Source of the DNA: Aphrocallistes beatrix
Lineage: Eukaryota; Porifera; Hexactinellida; Sceptrulophora; Aphrocallistidae
Reading direction: 5' to 3'
Length of the DNA: 64,000 nucleotides
Assembly (NCBI GenBank): GCA_963281255.1
Contig: OY725499.1
Location: forward strand, 1,434,096-1,498,095
Part shown: in pieces, positions 10,354 through 22,838 of the stretch
How the letters are laid out: each line of letters opens with the position of its first letter
How positions within the stretch are numbered: position 1 is the stretch's first letter
Made by a program: the position numbers and the translations under genes
Notes under the pieces: model-generated
Databases searched by the model: none
What the model was told of the DNA's origin: nothing
What the model saw: only the letters and a program-made list of their open reading frames with translations

Positions 10354-11924
10354 CTGTAACGAAATGATTGAAGAAACTGCCAGGCACAGAGAGCTAATTT
10401 TATGTGGGAGTCTTTTGGCTATGGCTCCACTAAGTTCTGAGCTCAGAACAAAATGTTGACTCATCATGGAATTATGACGTCATTGTCACATTTTTAGAAG
10501 TTAAGCCATAGCCTACTATATATAAGGCCTAAGAGTAACTTAACCAGTGATGCGGTAGAAGATGGATGAAGAAATACATGAGTTCCCTTAAATCATTAAC
10601 AAAGCACAATAGAGCTTAGGAATATATTACCAGCATATATAATTATGGTGTCAAAGCACCCATATCCGTTGTTAAAATTTAGATTAGTCATCAAGTGATT
10701 GTGCAACAGGTTATATTTGGGTCAAATTTAGTGATTTTCAGAGGCCGTTTAAGGGCACTTCTAAGCGTTTTTATTATAAGGTTTTTCGCATAGAACTGAG
10801 AAGTGAATGTGTTAATACGAAAAATTTGGAATTTTTTCATGGATTGTTCTTACATTCCAGTGTTGCTATGGCAACGTGTTTTGGTCAGTTGGGGCTATAT
10901 CTTGAAAACAACGATAGCTAGACATTCAAATATAATCCCATTTGATAGCAAATAGGCTACTTCCTATTTAGCTATAATACAATTTATGTATCTAAATTCA
11001 ATGGTTTACGAGATATTCGACAAATTATCAAATGTGACCAATATGCTAAATTGTCTAATAACTCGTAAATTATTGAATTTAGACATAGAAATTGTATTAT
11101 AGCTTAATAGGAAGTAGCCTATTTGTTATCAAATGGGATTAAATTTGAATATCTAGCTATCGCAGTTTTCAAGATATAGCCCCAACAGACCAAAACACGT
11201 TTCCAGAGCAACACTGGAATGTAAGAACATTCCATGAAAAAATTCCAAATTTTTCGTATTAACACATTCACTTCTCAATTCTATGCGAAAAACTTTATAA
11301 TAAAAACACTTAGAAGTGCCCTGAAACGACCTCTGAAAATGACTAAATTTGACCCAAATATAGCCTGTTGCGCAATCATTTGATGACTAATCCAAATTTT
11401 AACAACGGATATGGGTACTTTGACACCATATTTATATATGCTGGTAATACATTCCTAAGCTCTATTGTGCTTTGTTAATGTTTTAAGGCAGCTCATGTAT
11501 TTCTTCAACCATCTTCTACTGCATCCCTAGTGCCAAATTCGCAAGTTACTCTGAGACCTTATTATAGTAGGCTATGGTTAAGCAATACAGTTATTGGAGC
11601 ATAAATCAGCCATTATAGGAGATAGAAGGCTGAAATTTTAATATAATCTGTATACTAACATACTTCACATACTACATAAACTACATATCATAAAAAATGA
11701 TGACTCATCACTTTGTTATGACGTCATCATTACTCATCAAAATTTTAAAAATTGATAATTTAGGTGATTTTTCGTGCGATATCGATATAACAGTAGGACA
11801 GACGTATTTAGAGATGTTTTTTTCCCTTATAATTAATCAATGTTACCCCAGGCGCCCAAATGGCGCCTCCGGCGGACACAAAGTGTCCGCCATTCGCGCA
11901 GCGCAAGCAAGCGAAGCGCGCTTG
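10354..11924 (-). repeat. Family I repeat split by a P-like foldback
   Basis: The two halves of an otherwise full-length inverted copy (10354-10506 and 11577-11924) join perfectly at ...AGAAGTTAAGC / AATACAG..., as in other copies, once the insertion at 10507-11576 is set aside. Both CRE octamers are intact (near 10479 and 11719). Confidence 0.9.
10507..11576. mobile_element. P-like non-autonomous foldback element A with 7-bp target duplication
   Basis: Begins CATAGCCTACTATATATAAG and ends with a near complement (ATTATAGTAGGCTATG). GTTAAGC is duplicated at 10500-10506 and 11577-11583. The whole 1070 bp is one inverted repeat: left arm to about 11040, right arm from about 11045. The same ends occur on the THAP-gene element at 50814-53195 and on 22166, so this is a non-coding member of that family. 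Confidence 0.88.
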
Positions 11925-11943
11925 ATATATATATATATATATA

Positions 11944-13318
11944 CAGTATGTTTCAAAAGTATTGGCAGTCAATGATAGTAACATGAATCGTGTGCCTATT
12001 GAATTTGATGTCATTGTTTCACTTGAAATTTTATGCAATGATATTTCTCATGACATTTATCAAGTTCAATTGAATTATTTATATACCAATTAGGTAGATA
12101 CTCCATCAACCAAAAGAGTGTCTACTAAAAAGTACAATTTAGATTTTTCAGCTTGCCGAAGCTGATCACTTGAGTATAATTGGCATGTTTTTAGAACATT
12201 CACCTTTATTAAAAGCCTTAGAATGATTCAATTAGAACAGAGGAAGAAGGTAAAAACTCTAATCGATGCAGGAATCACATCCCCAACTGAAATTTCTCGA
12301 AGAACGCGGATACCGATAAGAACAGTTTTTCGCATAAAATATATGGTTCGTGAGGGGAAAAGTTGCAACACAAGAAAGTTAGTGGACTGCCGAAAGTTAT
12401 TACATATTCACAAAAACAATCAATTATAAGAACTTTAAACTGTTATCCGAAGATGTCCACACGTTCTCCCCACGCAAACCTTTCATCTAAGTTCACAGAT
12501 ACCCCATCCAAGTCGACTGTCTATCGAGCGACTCGCGCGTGTGGATTTGACTTTAGATCCCCTGTTATTGGACCATTCATTACCGATGAAACTGCAAAAA
12601 TGAGAGTTAAATGGTGTAAATTCATAAAAAGAGTGAATGGGCAAAAGTTTTCTTCACCGATGAATGCTCTATCTGGTTAAATAGAGGGACTGTAGGAATA
12701 TGGACCAAGTATCAAGAAAATCCAAATTCAAAGGTTCAGAGACATACGCCGAAACTACATATATGGGGGGTATTTCATCCAGAGGTACAACAATTCTAAA
12801 AATTATTTTTGTTAATTTTACTTCTAAGATGTACATTGATACGCTGAATGAATGCCTAATCGAAACTGTTAATGTTTACCATCCAGATGGCTGGACTCTC
12901 CAAGAGGACAATTCACCAATTCATCGATCCAAGCTCAGTAAATCATGGAAAGAGAGCCAAAACCTTCAATTATTGGAGTGGCCAGCTTATTCACCTGATT
13001 TAAACCCTATTGACATCTGGGGTGTTCTTAAGCAGAGGTTATCCAAGAGATGTTTGAATAATTTGCAAGATTTAGGAATTGCTATCCTTACAGAGTAGGA
13101 AACTTTTACCCCGATTTTCTTAGAAATTTTGTGTATTATATGCCTAAACGCCTGAAAATGTGCATAAAATCGAAAGGGAAAATATAAAACATTGATTTAT
13201 CGCACATTGTTACACTATTGTATCATTACTATTATGCAATTTTTAGAAAATGCATTATCAATTCAGGTTTCGAAATACTAGTGTTTAGATTTACTGCCAA
13301 TACTTTTGAAACATACTG
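11944..13318 (+). mobile_element. Tc1-type DNA transposon, 1.37 kb, full length
   Basis: TA (11942-11943) then CAGTATGTTTCAAAAGTATT, and on the right AATACTTTTGAAACATACTG then TA (13319-13320). The interior is a nearly complete but broken transposase gene. It is inserted in a TA repeat next to a family I head. Sister of the 3241-4443 element. Confidence 0.93.
12223..13098 (+). pseudogene. Tc1-type DD34E transposase, frameshifted, third acidic residue altered
   Basis: The helix-turn-helix region (DAGITSPTEISRRTRIPIRT) is in the frame 12223-12429. The frame 12363-12680 continues with a second DNA-binding part and SPVIGPFITDETAK. The first catalytic Asp (VFFTDECSIWLNRG) lies in yet another frame near 12645. 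From 12700 the frame gives YIDTLNECL, the second Asp in LQEDNSPIH and SPDLNPIDIWG. In relatives the last block reads PIENLWG or PIENIWG: here a 3-base deletion has merged Glu and Asn into Asp. At least two frameshifts plus the lost Glu make the copy inactive. Confidence 0.9.
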
Positions 13319-13325
13319 TACAGTA

Positions 13326-13798
13326 TATGTAACGAATTGATTGAAGAAACTGCCAGGCACCCCCACATAAAGCTGTTTTTTGGCTATGGCTCCACTAAGT
13401 TCTGAGTTCAGACGAAAATGTCGAGTCATCATGGAATTATGACGTCATTGTCACATTTTTATAATTAGAAATTTCAGTTTTTCGACCATAACTCTTCCAT
13501 TTTAAGTGTTTCAAGGCTGAAATTTTAATAGAATTTGTATATCAATATACTCATATATGATGCAACTATAATCAAAAAACGATGACTCATCACGAAGTCA
13601 TCATTACTCATCAAATAATTTTAGATTGACAAATTTGATGATTTTTGAGTGATATCGATTTTAGCAGTAAGACAGACATATTTAGAGATGTTATCTCCCT
13701 TATAATTAATCAATGTGACGCCAGGCGCCCGCAGGGCGCATTAGGCGGACACAAAGTGTCCGCCAGCCCCGCAGCGCAACCAAGCGAAGTGCGCTTGC
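13326..13798 (-). repeat. Family I repeat, near full-length
   Basis: Starts right at the right end of the Tc1 element (TA shared). The tail-proximal CRE octamer is intact (near 13440); the head-proximal one is lost through a small deletion (CACGAAGTCATCATT). A short deletion around CACCCCCACATAAAGC replaces the usual GCGCAGAAAGC. Confidence 0.88.
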
Positions 13799-13848
13799 AT
13801 TTATAAACATGAATCGAGTTTTAATAGTAAGGATATATATATATATAT

Positions 13849-14333
13849 CTGTAATTAATTAATTCATAAAACTGCCGGGCGCAGAAAGCTGATTTTGGGT
13901 ATGGGAGTCTGGGAGTCTTTTGCTATGGCTACAATAAATTCTGACTTCAGACGAAAATGTCAACTCATCGTCGAACAATGACGTCATTCTCACCTTTTTA
14001 TAATTAGAAATTTCTGTTTTTCAACTATAACTCAGCCATTTTAGGTGTTAGAAGGCTGAAATTTTAATATAATGTGTATATTAATATATCTCACTTATAC
14101 TATAACTATCATAAATAAATAATGACCCATTACTTAGTTATAACGTCATCAATACCTAGCAAAATTTTGAAAATTGACTAATTTAGTGATAATATGTGCG
14201 GCAGTGATTATAACAGAAGGACTGACATATGAGATGTCATCTCCTATGTAACTAAATAATGGTGATCACAGGTGCCTCTGGCGGACACAAAGTGTTCGCC
14301 AGCAGCGCAGGGCAAGCAAGCGAAGCGCACTTA
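13849..14333 (-). repeat. Family I repeat, diverged copy
   Basis: The tail reads CTGTAATTAATTAATTCATA instead of the usual CTGTAACGAATTGATTGAAG, and the head is shortened (GCCTCTGGCGGACAC), but block order is complete. One CRE octamer is intact (near 13980). Confidence 0.85.
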
Positions 14334-14340
14334 TATATAT

Positions 14341-14841
14341 GTATATGTTACGGGGAAACTTAAAATCTGGGGGAATTTTAAATTCCTCTAGTGGAAATAA
14401 AAATGGGAGTTTCCTTTGGGGAAAATTCCAAAAGGAGTTTCCACTGGAGGAATTCAAAATTCACCTGGAGAAAAATGAAATTCGAATTTACCCCGGGGGA
14501 ATTTGAAATTCCCAAAAATAAGAGAGCATATTTATGAGAAATAAAATGAATAAAATAAGACTGAGTGAAATGGAGAGAGTAATATTAAAATACATAAAGT
14601 AAACTTGAAAACTCCTATAATATTAATAATATGGAGGAAGATAGATTTTTTATGTCACTAGTAGTGCTAAGGAATTTCAAATTCCCATGGGGTAAATTCG
14701 AATTTCATTTTTCTCCAGGTGAATTTTAAATTCTTCCAGTGGAAATTCCAATTGAGATTCCGCCCAATGGAAACTCCAATTTTAATTTCCACTAGGGGAA
14801 TTTTGAATTCCCCCGGATTTTAAGTTTCCCCGTGACATATA
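14341..14841. mobile_element. 501-bp foldback element with GGGGAAACTTAAAATC ends
   Basis: The left arm begins TATGTTACGGGGAAACTTAA and the right arm is its complement, ending CCCCGTGACATA. Arms of roughly 175 bp pair well and consist largely of short GGGGAA / AATTCC / CTGGAGG motifs; the spacer (about 14520-14672) is AT-rich. Non-coding. It sits between two family I copies inside TA-rich sequence, so a target duplication cannot be told from background. Confidence 0.8.
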
Positions 14842-14850
14842 CATATATAT

Positions 14851-15090
14851 CTGTAACGAATTGATTGAAGAAACTGCCAGGCACAGAAAGCCGATTTTTG
14901 CCATATGGATCCACTAAGTTCTAAACTCAGACGAAAATGTTGACTCATCATGGAGTTATGACGTCATTGTCACATTTTTTATAATTTGAAATTTCAGTTT
15001 TTCGGCTATCTATCGCTCAGTCATTTTAGGTGATTGAAGGCTGAAATTTTAATAGAATGTGTATATCAATATACCACACATATGATACAA
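14851..15090 (-). repeat. Family I repeat, tail half only
   Basis: Tail and the CRE block (near 14960) are normal, then the copy stops abruptly at ATGATACAA, where the gypsy integrase relic begins. The missing head half was lost when the junction formed. Confidence 0.85.
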
Positions 15091-15094
15091 CGAT

Positions 15095-15826
15095 CTCGCT
15101 GACGGCCAAACGCCAACATGTGTGGAGATATTTTACTCGATGCGTTGTCCAGATTATTTCAGTAGAAAGTGATCTCTTGCAACAACGACGGTCAGGAACC
15201 CTTTTCTAGTTGGCGTTCGAGCATCGTATCACTTGTTTGACGAAGTCGATATGTCTTTCGGTCATCCCATCGGACTCCGGGTGTTTCGGTGTGGTGTGAC
15301 GTTTAGAAATCCCTAACTCGAGGCACAGTTCGTGCACCACTAACCCATCCACTTTCTTCCCCTGATCTGTGAGCATAATATTTGGTACACCATATCCACG
15401 ATAGACCCATCTTTCCATGAATGCGTTAACGATGGACGTGGAGGTCTGGTCTTTCAACGGGATTGCTTCGGCGTAATGTGAAAAGAGCTCAACTATGAGT
15501 AAGAAGGACCTGTAGCCGCCATTGTGCAGTGTCGTATTCAGCAGGTTAATAGTAAATTCACCTCTGTTATCTGTCTGGAAGATGTGAGGTGCTCGCATAC
15601 CTTCAGCAGACTTCTTTTAAGCGCTCTCACCACAATAAACTTGCTAAAGCAGTCCTGGTCATCTGCAGTTTTAGGTCCATCTAACCCATCTTCTCTAAAC
15701 TCCTCCATATCACCAGTTCCATGCTCTCCCATAGCCTCTTCCTCGCCGACTTGTTCCACTGCTTCTTCAGGATGTATGACAATTAGGAGTTCCAATTCAC
15801 ACTCAAATATGAAGGACAACAATTAA
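15095..15826 (-). pseudogene. Ty3/gypsy-type integrase relic
   Basis: On the minus strand the frame 15598-15206 carries the integrase core: SFLLIVELFSHYAEAIPLKD, then VPNIMLTDQGKKVDG with the second catalytic Asp, and HPESDGMTERHIDFVKQVIR with the catalytic Glu. The first Asp may be in FQTDNRGE. Further downstream another frame gives DNASSKISPHMLAFGR, matching the usual xSPHELVFGR block after the core. Upstream (15822-15600) an acidic stretch and DDQDCFSKFIVVRAL may be the region before the integrase zinc finger. Frameshifts and missing flanking domains make it a fragment of a retrotransposon polyprotein. Confidence 0.8.
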
Positions 15827-16540
15827 GAAGATTGATGGGCTTGGCATTTTCCGAAGATCAGAGGTTTTCTGCAAACTTTCTTCACTGTACCGTCACCCTG
15901 GGGAATATCGAAGTGAAGTAGTATATCCTCGTCACAGAAATGTCTCGCACAGATGAAGACTCTCGCCAATTTTCACGCATCATCTCTATGGAGAAACCTT
16001 CGCCATTCATCTTGCATTTCCTTGGATCATTGATTCAACATTTCAAACACTGGAACGTAATCAGAGCAGTTGTCTACAATACACCTATTTGGCATACTGC
16101 TAAGAAAAATGTACGTGTGGATGAATAAATCGGGAATTAGGAAGAAAATGTATGAAATAATGTAGGAAATATAATACAAACTACTAACAACGATACTTAT
16201 CCCATATTGTACACTGCATTTTATCGTAGTCAAATGTATTTACACCATTATGGTTTGTTTACAAAATAGACTTGAAGTAATCCATGGTAAGGTTAAATTC
16301 GTACCGTAAATAGGCTATACTTACGTAGGCAGTGCCCTGAGACATATAAAGGTGGTTTAAGGTCCAGAAAATTACCAAGTCAACGATGAGATGTGTAGCC
16401 CAACAAATTCGCAGCAAACCTTCTCTCATTACATACCGAGGCACAATTTGTTCCTGGAAAGTCCTTATAGTAGACGATTCGACGCAATCTAAAGGACATG
16501 ATATAATCCAAGATCTATTCGACTAATTCACCAAAGGTGA
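15827..16540. other. Retroelement-associated sequence and unassigned spacer
   Basis: 16170-16345 matches 7400-7560 (AAGTAATCCATGGT and AAATTCGTACCGT blocks), so it likely belongs to the same retroelement as the integrase relic, perhaps its 5' or LTR part. The rest is unassigned. Confidence 0.35.
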
Positions 16541-16589
16541 GCGAAAATGACCGTCAGAATAGAGTATAATAGGAAAAGAAATATAAATA

Positions 16590-17165
16590 TCCTAAATCAT
16601 CATGGTTATAAAACAGTTTTCATTGACAAGATATCCATCTGGCTCTCTAGGGGCCGGATACAGATGTGAGCGAAATCAGTAAAAAACGGGTCGCTCCAAC
16701 CACTAAGCACGAACCGAATATGGATGTCGAGTTGGTTTTAAGTAGATCCATGGGAACATTTCTCTTTATTTATTCACTAAGTAATTGGATAGCTTAAAGT
16801 ATATTGAGATATTGGAAGGTCATTAACTGGAACAGGCAGAGGTTTTCATCAAGATGACTGAGGATTAGTGATGGATATCGACCCCAAGCACACCTCGAAA
16901 GTCGTGAGGGCCTTCATCGACGAAAAATTCCCTATGCAATTTCCTTGACCTTCTCAAACCCAGATCTAGACCTTTGGAAAATTTATTTGCTCGGGTGAAG
17001 AAGGAATTGATTTAATAGGCCCTAGAACAATTTCAGCGCTAAAAAGGATGCTCGAAAATATTTGGTCAGGGATAAGTTCCGAATTCTTACAACCATATTG
17101 ACAGTCAATGCCTGAAAGATGTATAATGATGATTGCTTCAGAAGGCTATTCTATTAATTATTGAT
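16590..17165 (+). pseudogene. Tc1-like transposase, catalytic-domain relic
   Basis: VFIDKISIWLSRGRIQM (about 16612-16665) lines up with the first-Asp block FTDECSIWLNRG of the Tc1 element at 11944, with Glu replaced by Lys. Further on DIDPKHTSKVVRAFIDEKFP holds the second Asp, and a shifted frame gives RTISALKRMLENIWSGIS and QSMPERCIMMI, the usual C-terminal blocks. Several stops and frameshifts; the Glu region (SPDLNPIEN) is scrambled. No TIR seen. Confidence 0.7.
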
Positions 17166-17767
17166 TAAAAATATTTATCTTATTAGAAATCAATTTTGAA
17201 ATCAATGAATTATAACTTGATTACTGAGTTTAATTGGATAATTCTGAATAATTATGTGTGAAAGACTATGTTCGACTATACACACTTAGAAATCCAGCCT
17301 TTAGGGATATCTAAGTTGTACTGCATGAAAACTGTAGATGCATCAAGGTGTCCTTTACACCTTTAAAATTAATTTATAAGTGCTAAAAGGTATAATTCGT
17401 TGCATAAGACGTATTAATTTGTTCAAATCTTTATCTCATTCACGTGTCAAAATACGTAAGTTGATTTTGTATGGAGCAGGAAAAACTGTTTCAATACTGG
17501 GATAACTTTCACTCCAATATGTTTTTCACTATGAGAAAGCATTTCACAGTCATTGAAGGATTTGGCAACAACGTTTTCAATTAATAAATAATTGATGCCA
17601 CTAACAAATACTAACCTACTTGTTCAACCACAGATATTCGTCAATGTTGATGTGTCTAATACGCTATCAAGGATTATTTATTTTGCAACCTATAGTTAAC
17701 TTATTATACATATTAGTAATTGCAATTCTTGTTTTTAATCAATTTGTGAGAGCATATCTTTAAATCA
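17166..17767. other. Nothing recognised
   Basis: AT-rich sequence upstream of the integrase gene copy 1; no promoter motif or repeat can be supported. Confidence 0.3.
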
Positions 17768-19435
17768 ATGGATTCAAATGAATACGAAGAGCTGCATGAT
17801 TTCCTGTTGTACAAAGATATTCTGAACATTTGGTTTGCAACATAGTATTTTAAAAGAAAGGTAACCAAATTTCTGCAAAGTGGAGAGAATACACTTTGCC
17901 AAGTAAGTTTCCTAAATTATATTAATGATCAAGTCTATCCTAATTAACAAATTATAAAAAATATTTTAAACTGTTTATAGAAAATCCAGCTTCTAAATAG
18001 GAATGAGAAATTTTTGAATGTTGGCTAAGAACAAAGGTTCCTGAAATTCTGAGGCTATACAATGACTCACACCACACAGGGATGAACGCTAGGCTAAATA
18101 ATAACCGTAGAGAATACAACTGGACAAGAATTTGTGAGGAAGTCAAACTCGATGTATGATATTTAAGGTCAATTACGTATTTACAAATTATAATTAGTGA
18201 GGACTAATTACAGTAATACAATTGAATCGACAAGCGAAGCGCCTTGTTTACTTTTAATTTCTTAACTCAGAAATTTCAACTTTTGTTGGTATTAGCATGA
18301 ATAAAATCGTTTATATTTTGTATAATAAATATATAAAATAACAAATGAATCCTCATTCTATAACCAGTAACTCAATAATTCTGCTAATTATAGTGAATAA
18401 TGATTCTTTGCTGAACAATTGATATATATAAATAATAAAATTATAAACACAAAAACATTTCTTAATGTTGATCGGTCTCCAAACAACGTAATCTCAATTT
18501 TACTATAAAGAGTAATTCCAAGATCTTGACAATGTAAATACATTTATTTGTTTCTAGGTGAAAAGTTGTGATGACTGCCAAAAGAAAGCGTCATTAAACA
18601 CGAATCAGAATGGGTTACTTCAGCTTATACCACCCCCAGAGAGAACATGGCAGCATATTGGGGTTGATTTAGTTTGCGACTTACCTAAGCGCTCCCATGA
18701 AGTGATTGAACAATGACGGCAATATTTATCTAACATTTGGTACCCCAGAAATAATACACCATGACCAAGGGCTCGAATTAAAGAGTAAGGTTAGCAGCTA
18801 AAATATGATCGCAAAAACCTTTTGAGGATAATATATGTTAACTTCGTACTCTTTAGGTATTTCAAGATTTCCATAAATCTCTAAAAGTAGAACGGATCTA
18901 CAGCTGATTATCATCCACAAAGTAAGGGCCTTGTGGAAGCCCAATACAAAATATTGAAATAGTCACCGCCATATCAATTATAGTTAGAAATACTCATAAG
19001 TATATACCTTTTACCACAACAGTCCTCAATAAAAAGTTATCAAATTATTTAACAAGATTGAAATGTTTCACTCCAACATGGACATTGAATAGTCAGATCG
19101 AATAAACGAAGCGCTCAAAGAAAACTACTAAAACCACACCGTTCAGTTAATTTTCGGTCGAGATTCCAACCCAGCATATTTGTTTCGATCGGGTAATGTA
19201 GTGTCTGAAGTGCAATACTCAAGTTCTGAAGATGAGGACATAGTTGAATATGATGCAAGCGAGGACACGATTCACCACCTGTTAATTCGAATGGGTGGAT
19301 TGAAGAGATGAATTCCTGTCGGACTGTTGAATATCAAGCTTCCAGGACACATATTTTACAAGAGCAAGTTCGACAAAAGCAAATAATTGATGCAAAAGTT
19401 CAACCTAGCATATATGAATTCCAAGTTCTTGTGTG
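17768..19435 (+). pseudogene. Intron-containing integrase gene (Ginger-like), copy 1, decayed
   Basis: Exon a (17768-17902, 45 codons, one internal stop) ends at GTAAGT. Exon b (about 17981-18153) follows a TTTATAG acceptor and reads EIFECWLRTKVPEILRLY then DSHHTGMNARL, with the HH part of the zinc finger. Exon c starts at 18558 after TTTCTAG with VKSCDDCQ (CxxC), then TWQHIGVDLVCDLP (first Asp). A deletion removes the middle of the core; LTFGTPEIIHHDQGLELKSK carries the second Asp. After an intron, 18850-18960 gives YHPQSKGLVEAQYKILK with the Glu. A C-terminal part (FGRDSNPAYLFRSGN) is at about 19155. Exon edges match copy 2 at 24792. Stops, frameshifts and the deletion show it is dead. Confidence 0.75.
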
Positions 19436-20109
19436 ATTATTATCTTTAGTATTTACAATGAAATATATTTCATTATAGGTTTGACGTAATTTTATTTCAA
19501 GTGTATTTATATACCAATGCAAACATTTTCATTAATGTCAATGGATCGAATTTATTTTAAGGCAAGATACCTGTAAGAATATAAGGAAAGAAGCATTATT
19601 TTCACTCTTTGCTAGATTATTGTGAACATGAAAGTAAAAGTAGCATTTCTGATTGGGGGTATGAGAGGCATTTCAGAAGAGGAATGGCGATCAAATACCA
19701 GGTTATTTAGGATTTTGGAGTGATGATTTGAGTATCAATCTTTCAGCATAGAAGAATGAGCCGTTTTGCCACGATTTCCTTAGAAATAAATTCGATCTAT
19801 TGACAACATGCTATTTTCGATCCACCGACAACATCAGAATTCGATCTAATCCATACACCCCAAAGTTAGGAATGATTGATTATTTAGAAATTTCAATTTT
19901 GAATAATTCGAGTATAATTCGAATCTGCAAAGTTGTATTCCATACCACTTTTTAGAAGTAATGATCCCTATGAATTGACCCATTTTGGTACAATTTGTAT
20001 GTGAAAATGTTCAAATACTTTTGTCCCCTTGGTCAATAATAATAGTTTGACAAGATAAAACATAAAAATAACATATAAAAAGCAAAATTTCAACAGCAAT
20101 TTAAGAAAG
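19436..20109. other. Nothing recognised
   Basis: AT-rich; no element ends or coding motifs that I can support. Confidence 0.3.
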
Positions 20110-20700
20110 CATAGCCTACTCTATATGAAGCCGTACATTAAAGTTAAAATATAGTACCGGGGATGCCGTAGTAAGTCGGCTTTAATAAAATAATATTTGT
20201 TTCATCACTGTTCAGAGGCTTATCGTTAATTATACAACAAGTACTACATACGCTTATTAAGATACGTAATCTTGTTATCTTCTTGTCTCCTACTATAATA
20301 GCACTTTTTGGATTCATAACTCTTAGATGCTAATTCTTAAGTTTGAAATGCCAAACATGTATTCAGCTCCAGGCTGCGGGGTAACTACTATCGTCAGACC
20401 CAAAGTATCCATATTCAAAATGCAAACACATTCACTTGAACTAAAACAGGCTTGGATCCGGACTCAACGCCGTGATTATATTGATGACATGAAGAGAGTG
20501 CGAATGATGTATTAAACAGCTTATGGGAAGAATACAGCAGCTACACAAAAAGTTCCCAAACGAGACGGAACGTTCACGGAAATAACTCGTGCCAGGCCTA
20601 AGTTGAAAGAAGGTGGATGTCCATGTTTGATGTATCCATCTTATTATTTGACAACATCAAAAACAAAGTAGCATCGCTTGTCGTATGATACAATGATTAA
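20110..20700 (+). pseudogene. P-like element C: left end plus THAP-domain remnant
   Basis: CATAGCCTACTCTATATGAA at 20110 is the left end of the P-like family. The frame at 20327-20515 reads MYSAPGCG, then VSIFKMQTHSLELKQAWIRT and DYIDDMKRVRM. This is the THAP zinc-finger layout (CxxxxC ... W ... CxxH), but the first Cys is Tyr and the CxxH end is lost at the stop. Beyond the stop the same frame continues VPKRDGTFTEITRARPKLKE, matching the remnant at 51290. No right end is visible before 22166, so the element is truncated. THAP domains bind DNA at the element ends in P-type transposases. Confidence 0.7.
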
Positions 20701-22165
20701 AATAAGATGTAGTTTCTCAATAAGGGACAAATGCTACCATACATGTTTATAGGGTGATTGACTGACGGAATGTAAGGGAAAAATAACCTTAAATATAATA
20801 TTGATTAGAATGTAATATCAAAATACGTAGTCCACTTACTACTTCATCCCTGGTACCTTTAATATATGGACTTATATACTGTAGGCAATGGAGTATAATA
20901 TATAATTAGTGAAAGTCCTGGGAAAGTAGCTACGAAATGATTATTGTGGTAACTTTCCTCAGAATCATTTTTCTATGTCTGAACGTGTCGATAAGCAAAA
21001 AATATTTTAAATTTAAAAGAAAACCAGATATTAGACAAAGTGTACACTGTGTACGGAAGGCGTATAAATGAGGGAAGAACATCTTCATCCTGGGTCAAAA
21101 TTTTAATGAGTTCTATATACTTAATTAATCCGCGTTTGCGAGGTGTTTTGTTGCGTTATTTCCGGTTTAAGTCATTTTGGGCGGGGAAGCCATACAAATT
21201 TGGGGTCTTACTATAAATAGAAAAAACACTAAGCCAACCGCAGGTTGTAATAAAAATCGAACAACGGAAAAACACAAAAATATTGCCAGATAACTTAAAA
21301 GCATAGCACTATATGAAGTACAGTGAGAGAATAAAGCAGAGTGGAATAATGCTTACAAAAATAATTATCAATAAAAAAATTATTATTGATCTGCAGTGCA
21401 AAATACAAAGCTTTTAGCAATGTGTGGACAACGAAAATTTAAGAAAAGAGGGAATAATGGCGTTCAGAATATATCATATCCTTTTAATAACAACTTTTAA
21501 TGTTTCAAAATTTTAATCCCTCACTATAATTATAACTATTCCGGGCTGCTGGTTAGTTTGATACCAAATATTCAACGCATGCACAAATAAAGAAGAAATT
21601 AAATTTAACAAAAACAAAATTTGCTTAATTAGGGTCAAGTGGAAATTCCTTACACTTCTGAATTATTAGGAATAAAATGTTAAAATTAAACAAACCTTTG
21701 AGTTTGACTGTATACTGCTGTAAGCTTCGAGCCAAATAGGTATTTCTATAAAATAAATACATGAACATTACTAAGTAAACAACTAATTATCTAATATCTG
21801 GATATTGAATGAAAATGTTTGTAGTTCGGTGTGAATTTTTTGTGATAGATTATTTATTTTATAAAGCAGCAAAAGCCTGGGATCCCCTTCAAATATTATT
21901 AGTGCGTTTTCTAGAATATATATCATTTGATTCAGTCAAACCTAATAATTTATAGAGTTAAAATACATAATTGACTGTTTATATCCAATTAACCTTAAAT
22001 AATTATTTTCTTAGCAGGGGATTAATAGCCTTTAGTAATCCTCCCTTGAGGGAGGATTGATATTGTTTGTATTTCGATCAGGCTATCTTTTAAGCAATTT
22101 CTTTCTTACTTCTAAAAGTATTTTATTACTGATTTATTTTTTTTCTAGAAATTAGATTATAATAT
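20701..22165. other. About 1.5 kb without a recognised feature
   Basis: AT-rich sequence. A weak resemblance to the P-like left end (GCATAGCACTATATGAAG near 21303) is not enough to call. No open frame or inverted repeat stands out. Confidence 0.3.
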
Positions 22166-22806
22166 CATAGCCTACTGTATATAAGGCCTCACAGTAACTT
22201 GCGGATTTGGGACTAGGGATGCGGAGGAAGACCATTGAACTAATACATGAGCTGCCTTAAATCATTTACAAAGCACAATAGAGCTTAGGAATGTATTATC
22301 AGAATATATAAATATGGTGTCAAAGTACCCATATCCGTTGTTAAAAAATGAATCAATCACCATATGGTTGCGCGCAATAGGTTATATTTGTGACAAATTT
22401 GGTGATTTTCAGAGGCCGTTTAGGGGCACTTCTAAGTGTTTATATTGTAATTTTTTTTGCATAGAACTGAGATGTGAATGGGTTAATACGAAAAATTTGG
22501 AATTTTTTCATGGAATGTTGGTACATTCCAGTGTTGCTATGGAAACGTGTTTTGGTCAGTTGGCGTTATATCTTGAAAACTGCAATGGCTACACATTCAA
22601 ATGTAATTCCATTTGATAGCGAATATACTTACATTTGAATGTGTAGCCATTGCAGTTTTCAAGATATAACGCCAACTGACCAAAACACGTTTCCATAGCA
22701 ACAGTGGAATGTACCATGGACTTATAAACTACCTGGACAGTCCACTCTATTTTGACTCTATACCAAGTTAGGCCAGTTTGTATCCTTACTATTAAAACTC
22801 GATTAA

Positions 22807-22837
<31 letters not shown>

Positions 22838-22838
<1 letters not shown>

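Noticed and set aside
15940..16128. 62-codon frame next to the gypsy integrase relic
   Set aside because: No recognisable domain and overlapped by an open frame on the other strand.
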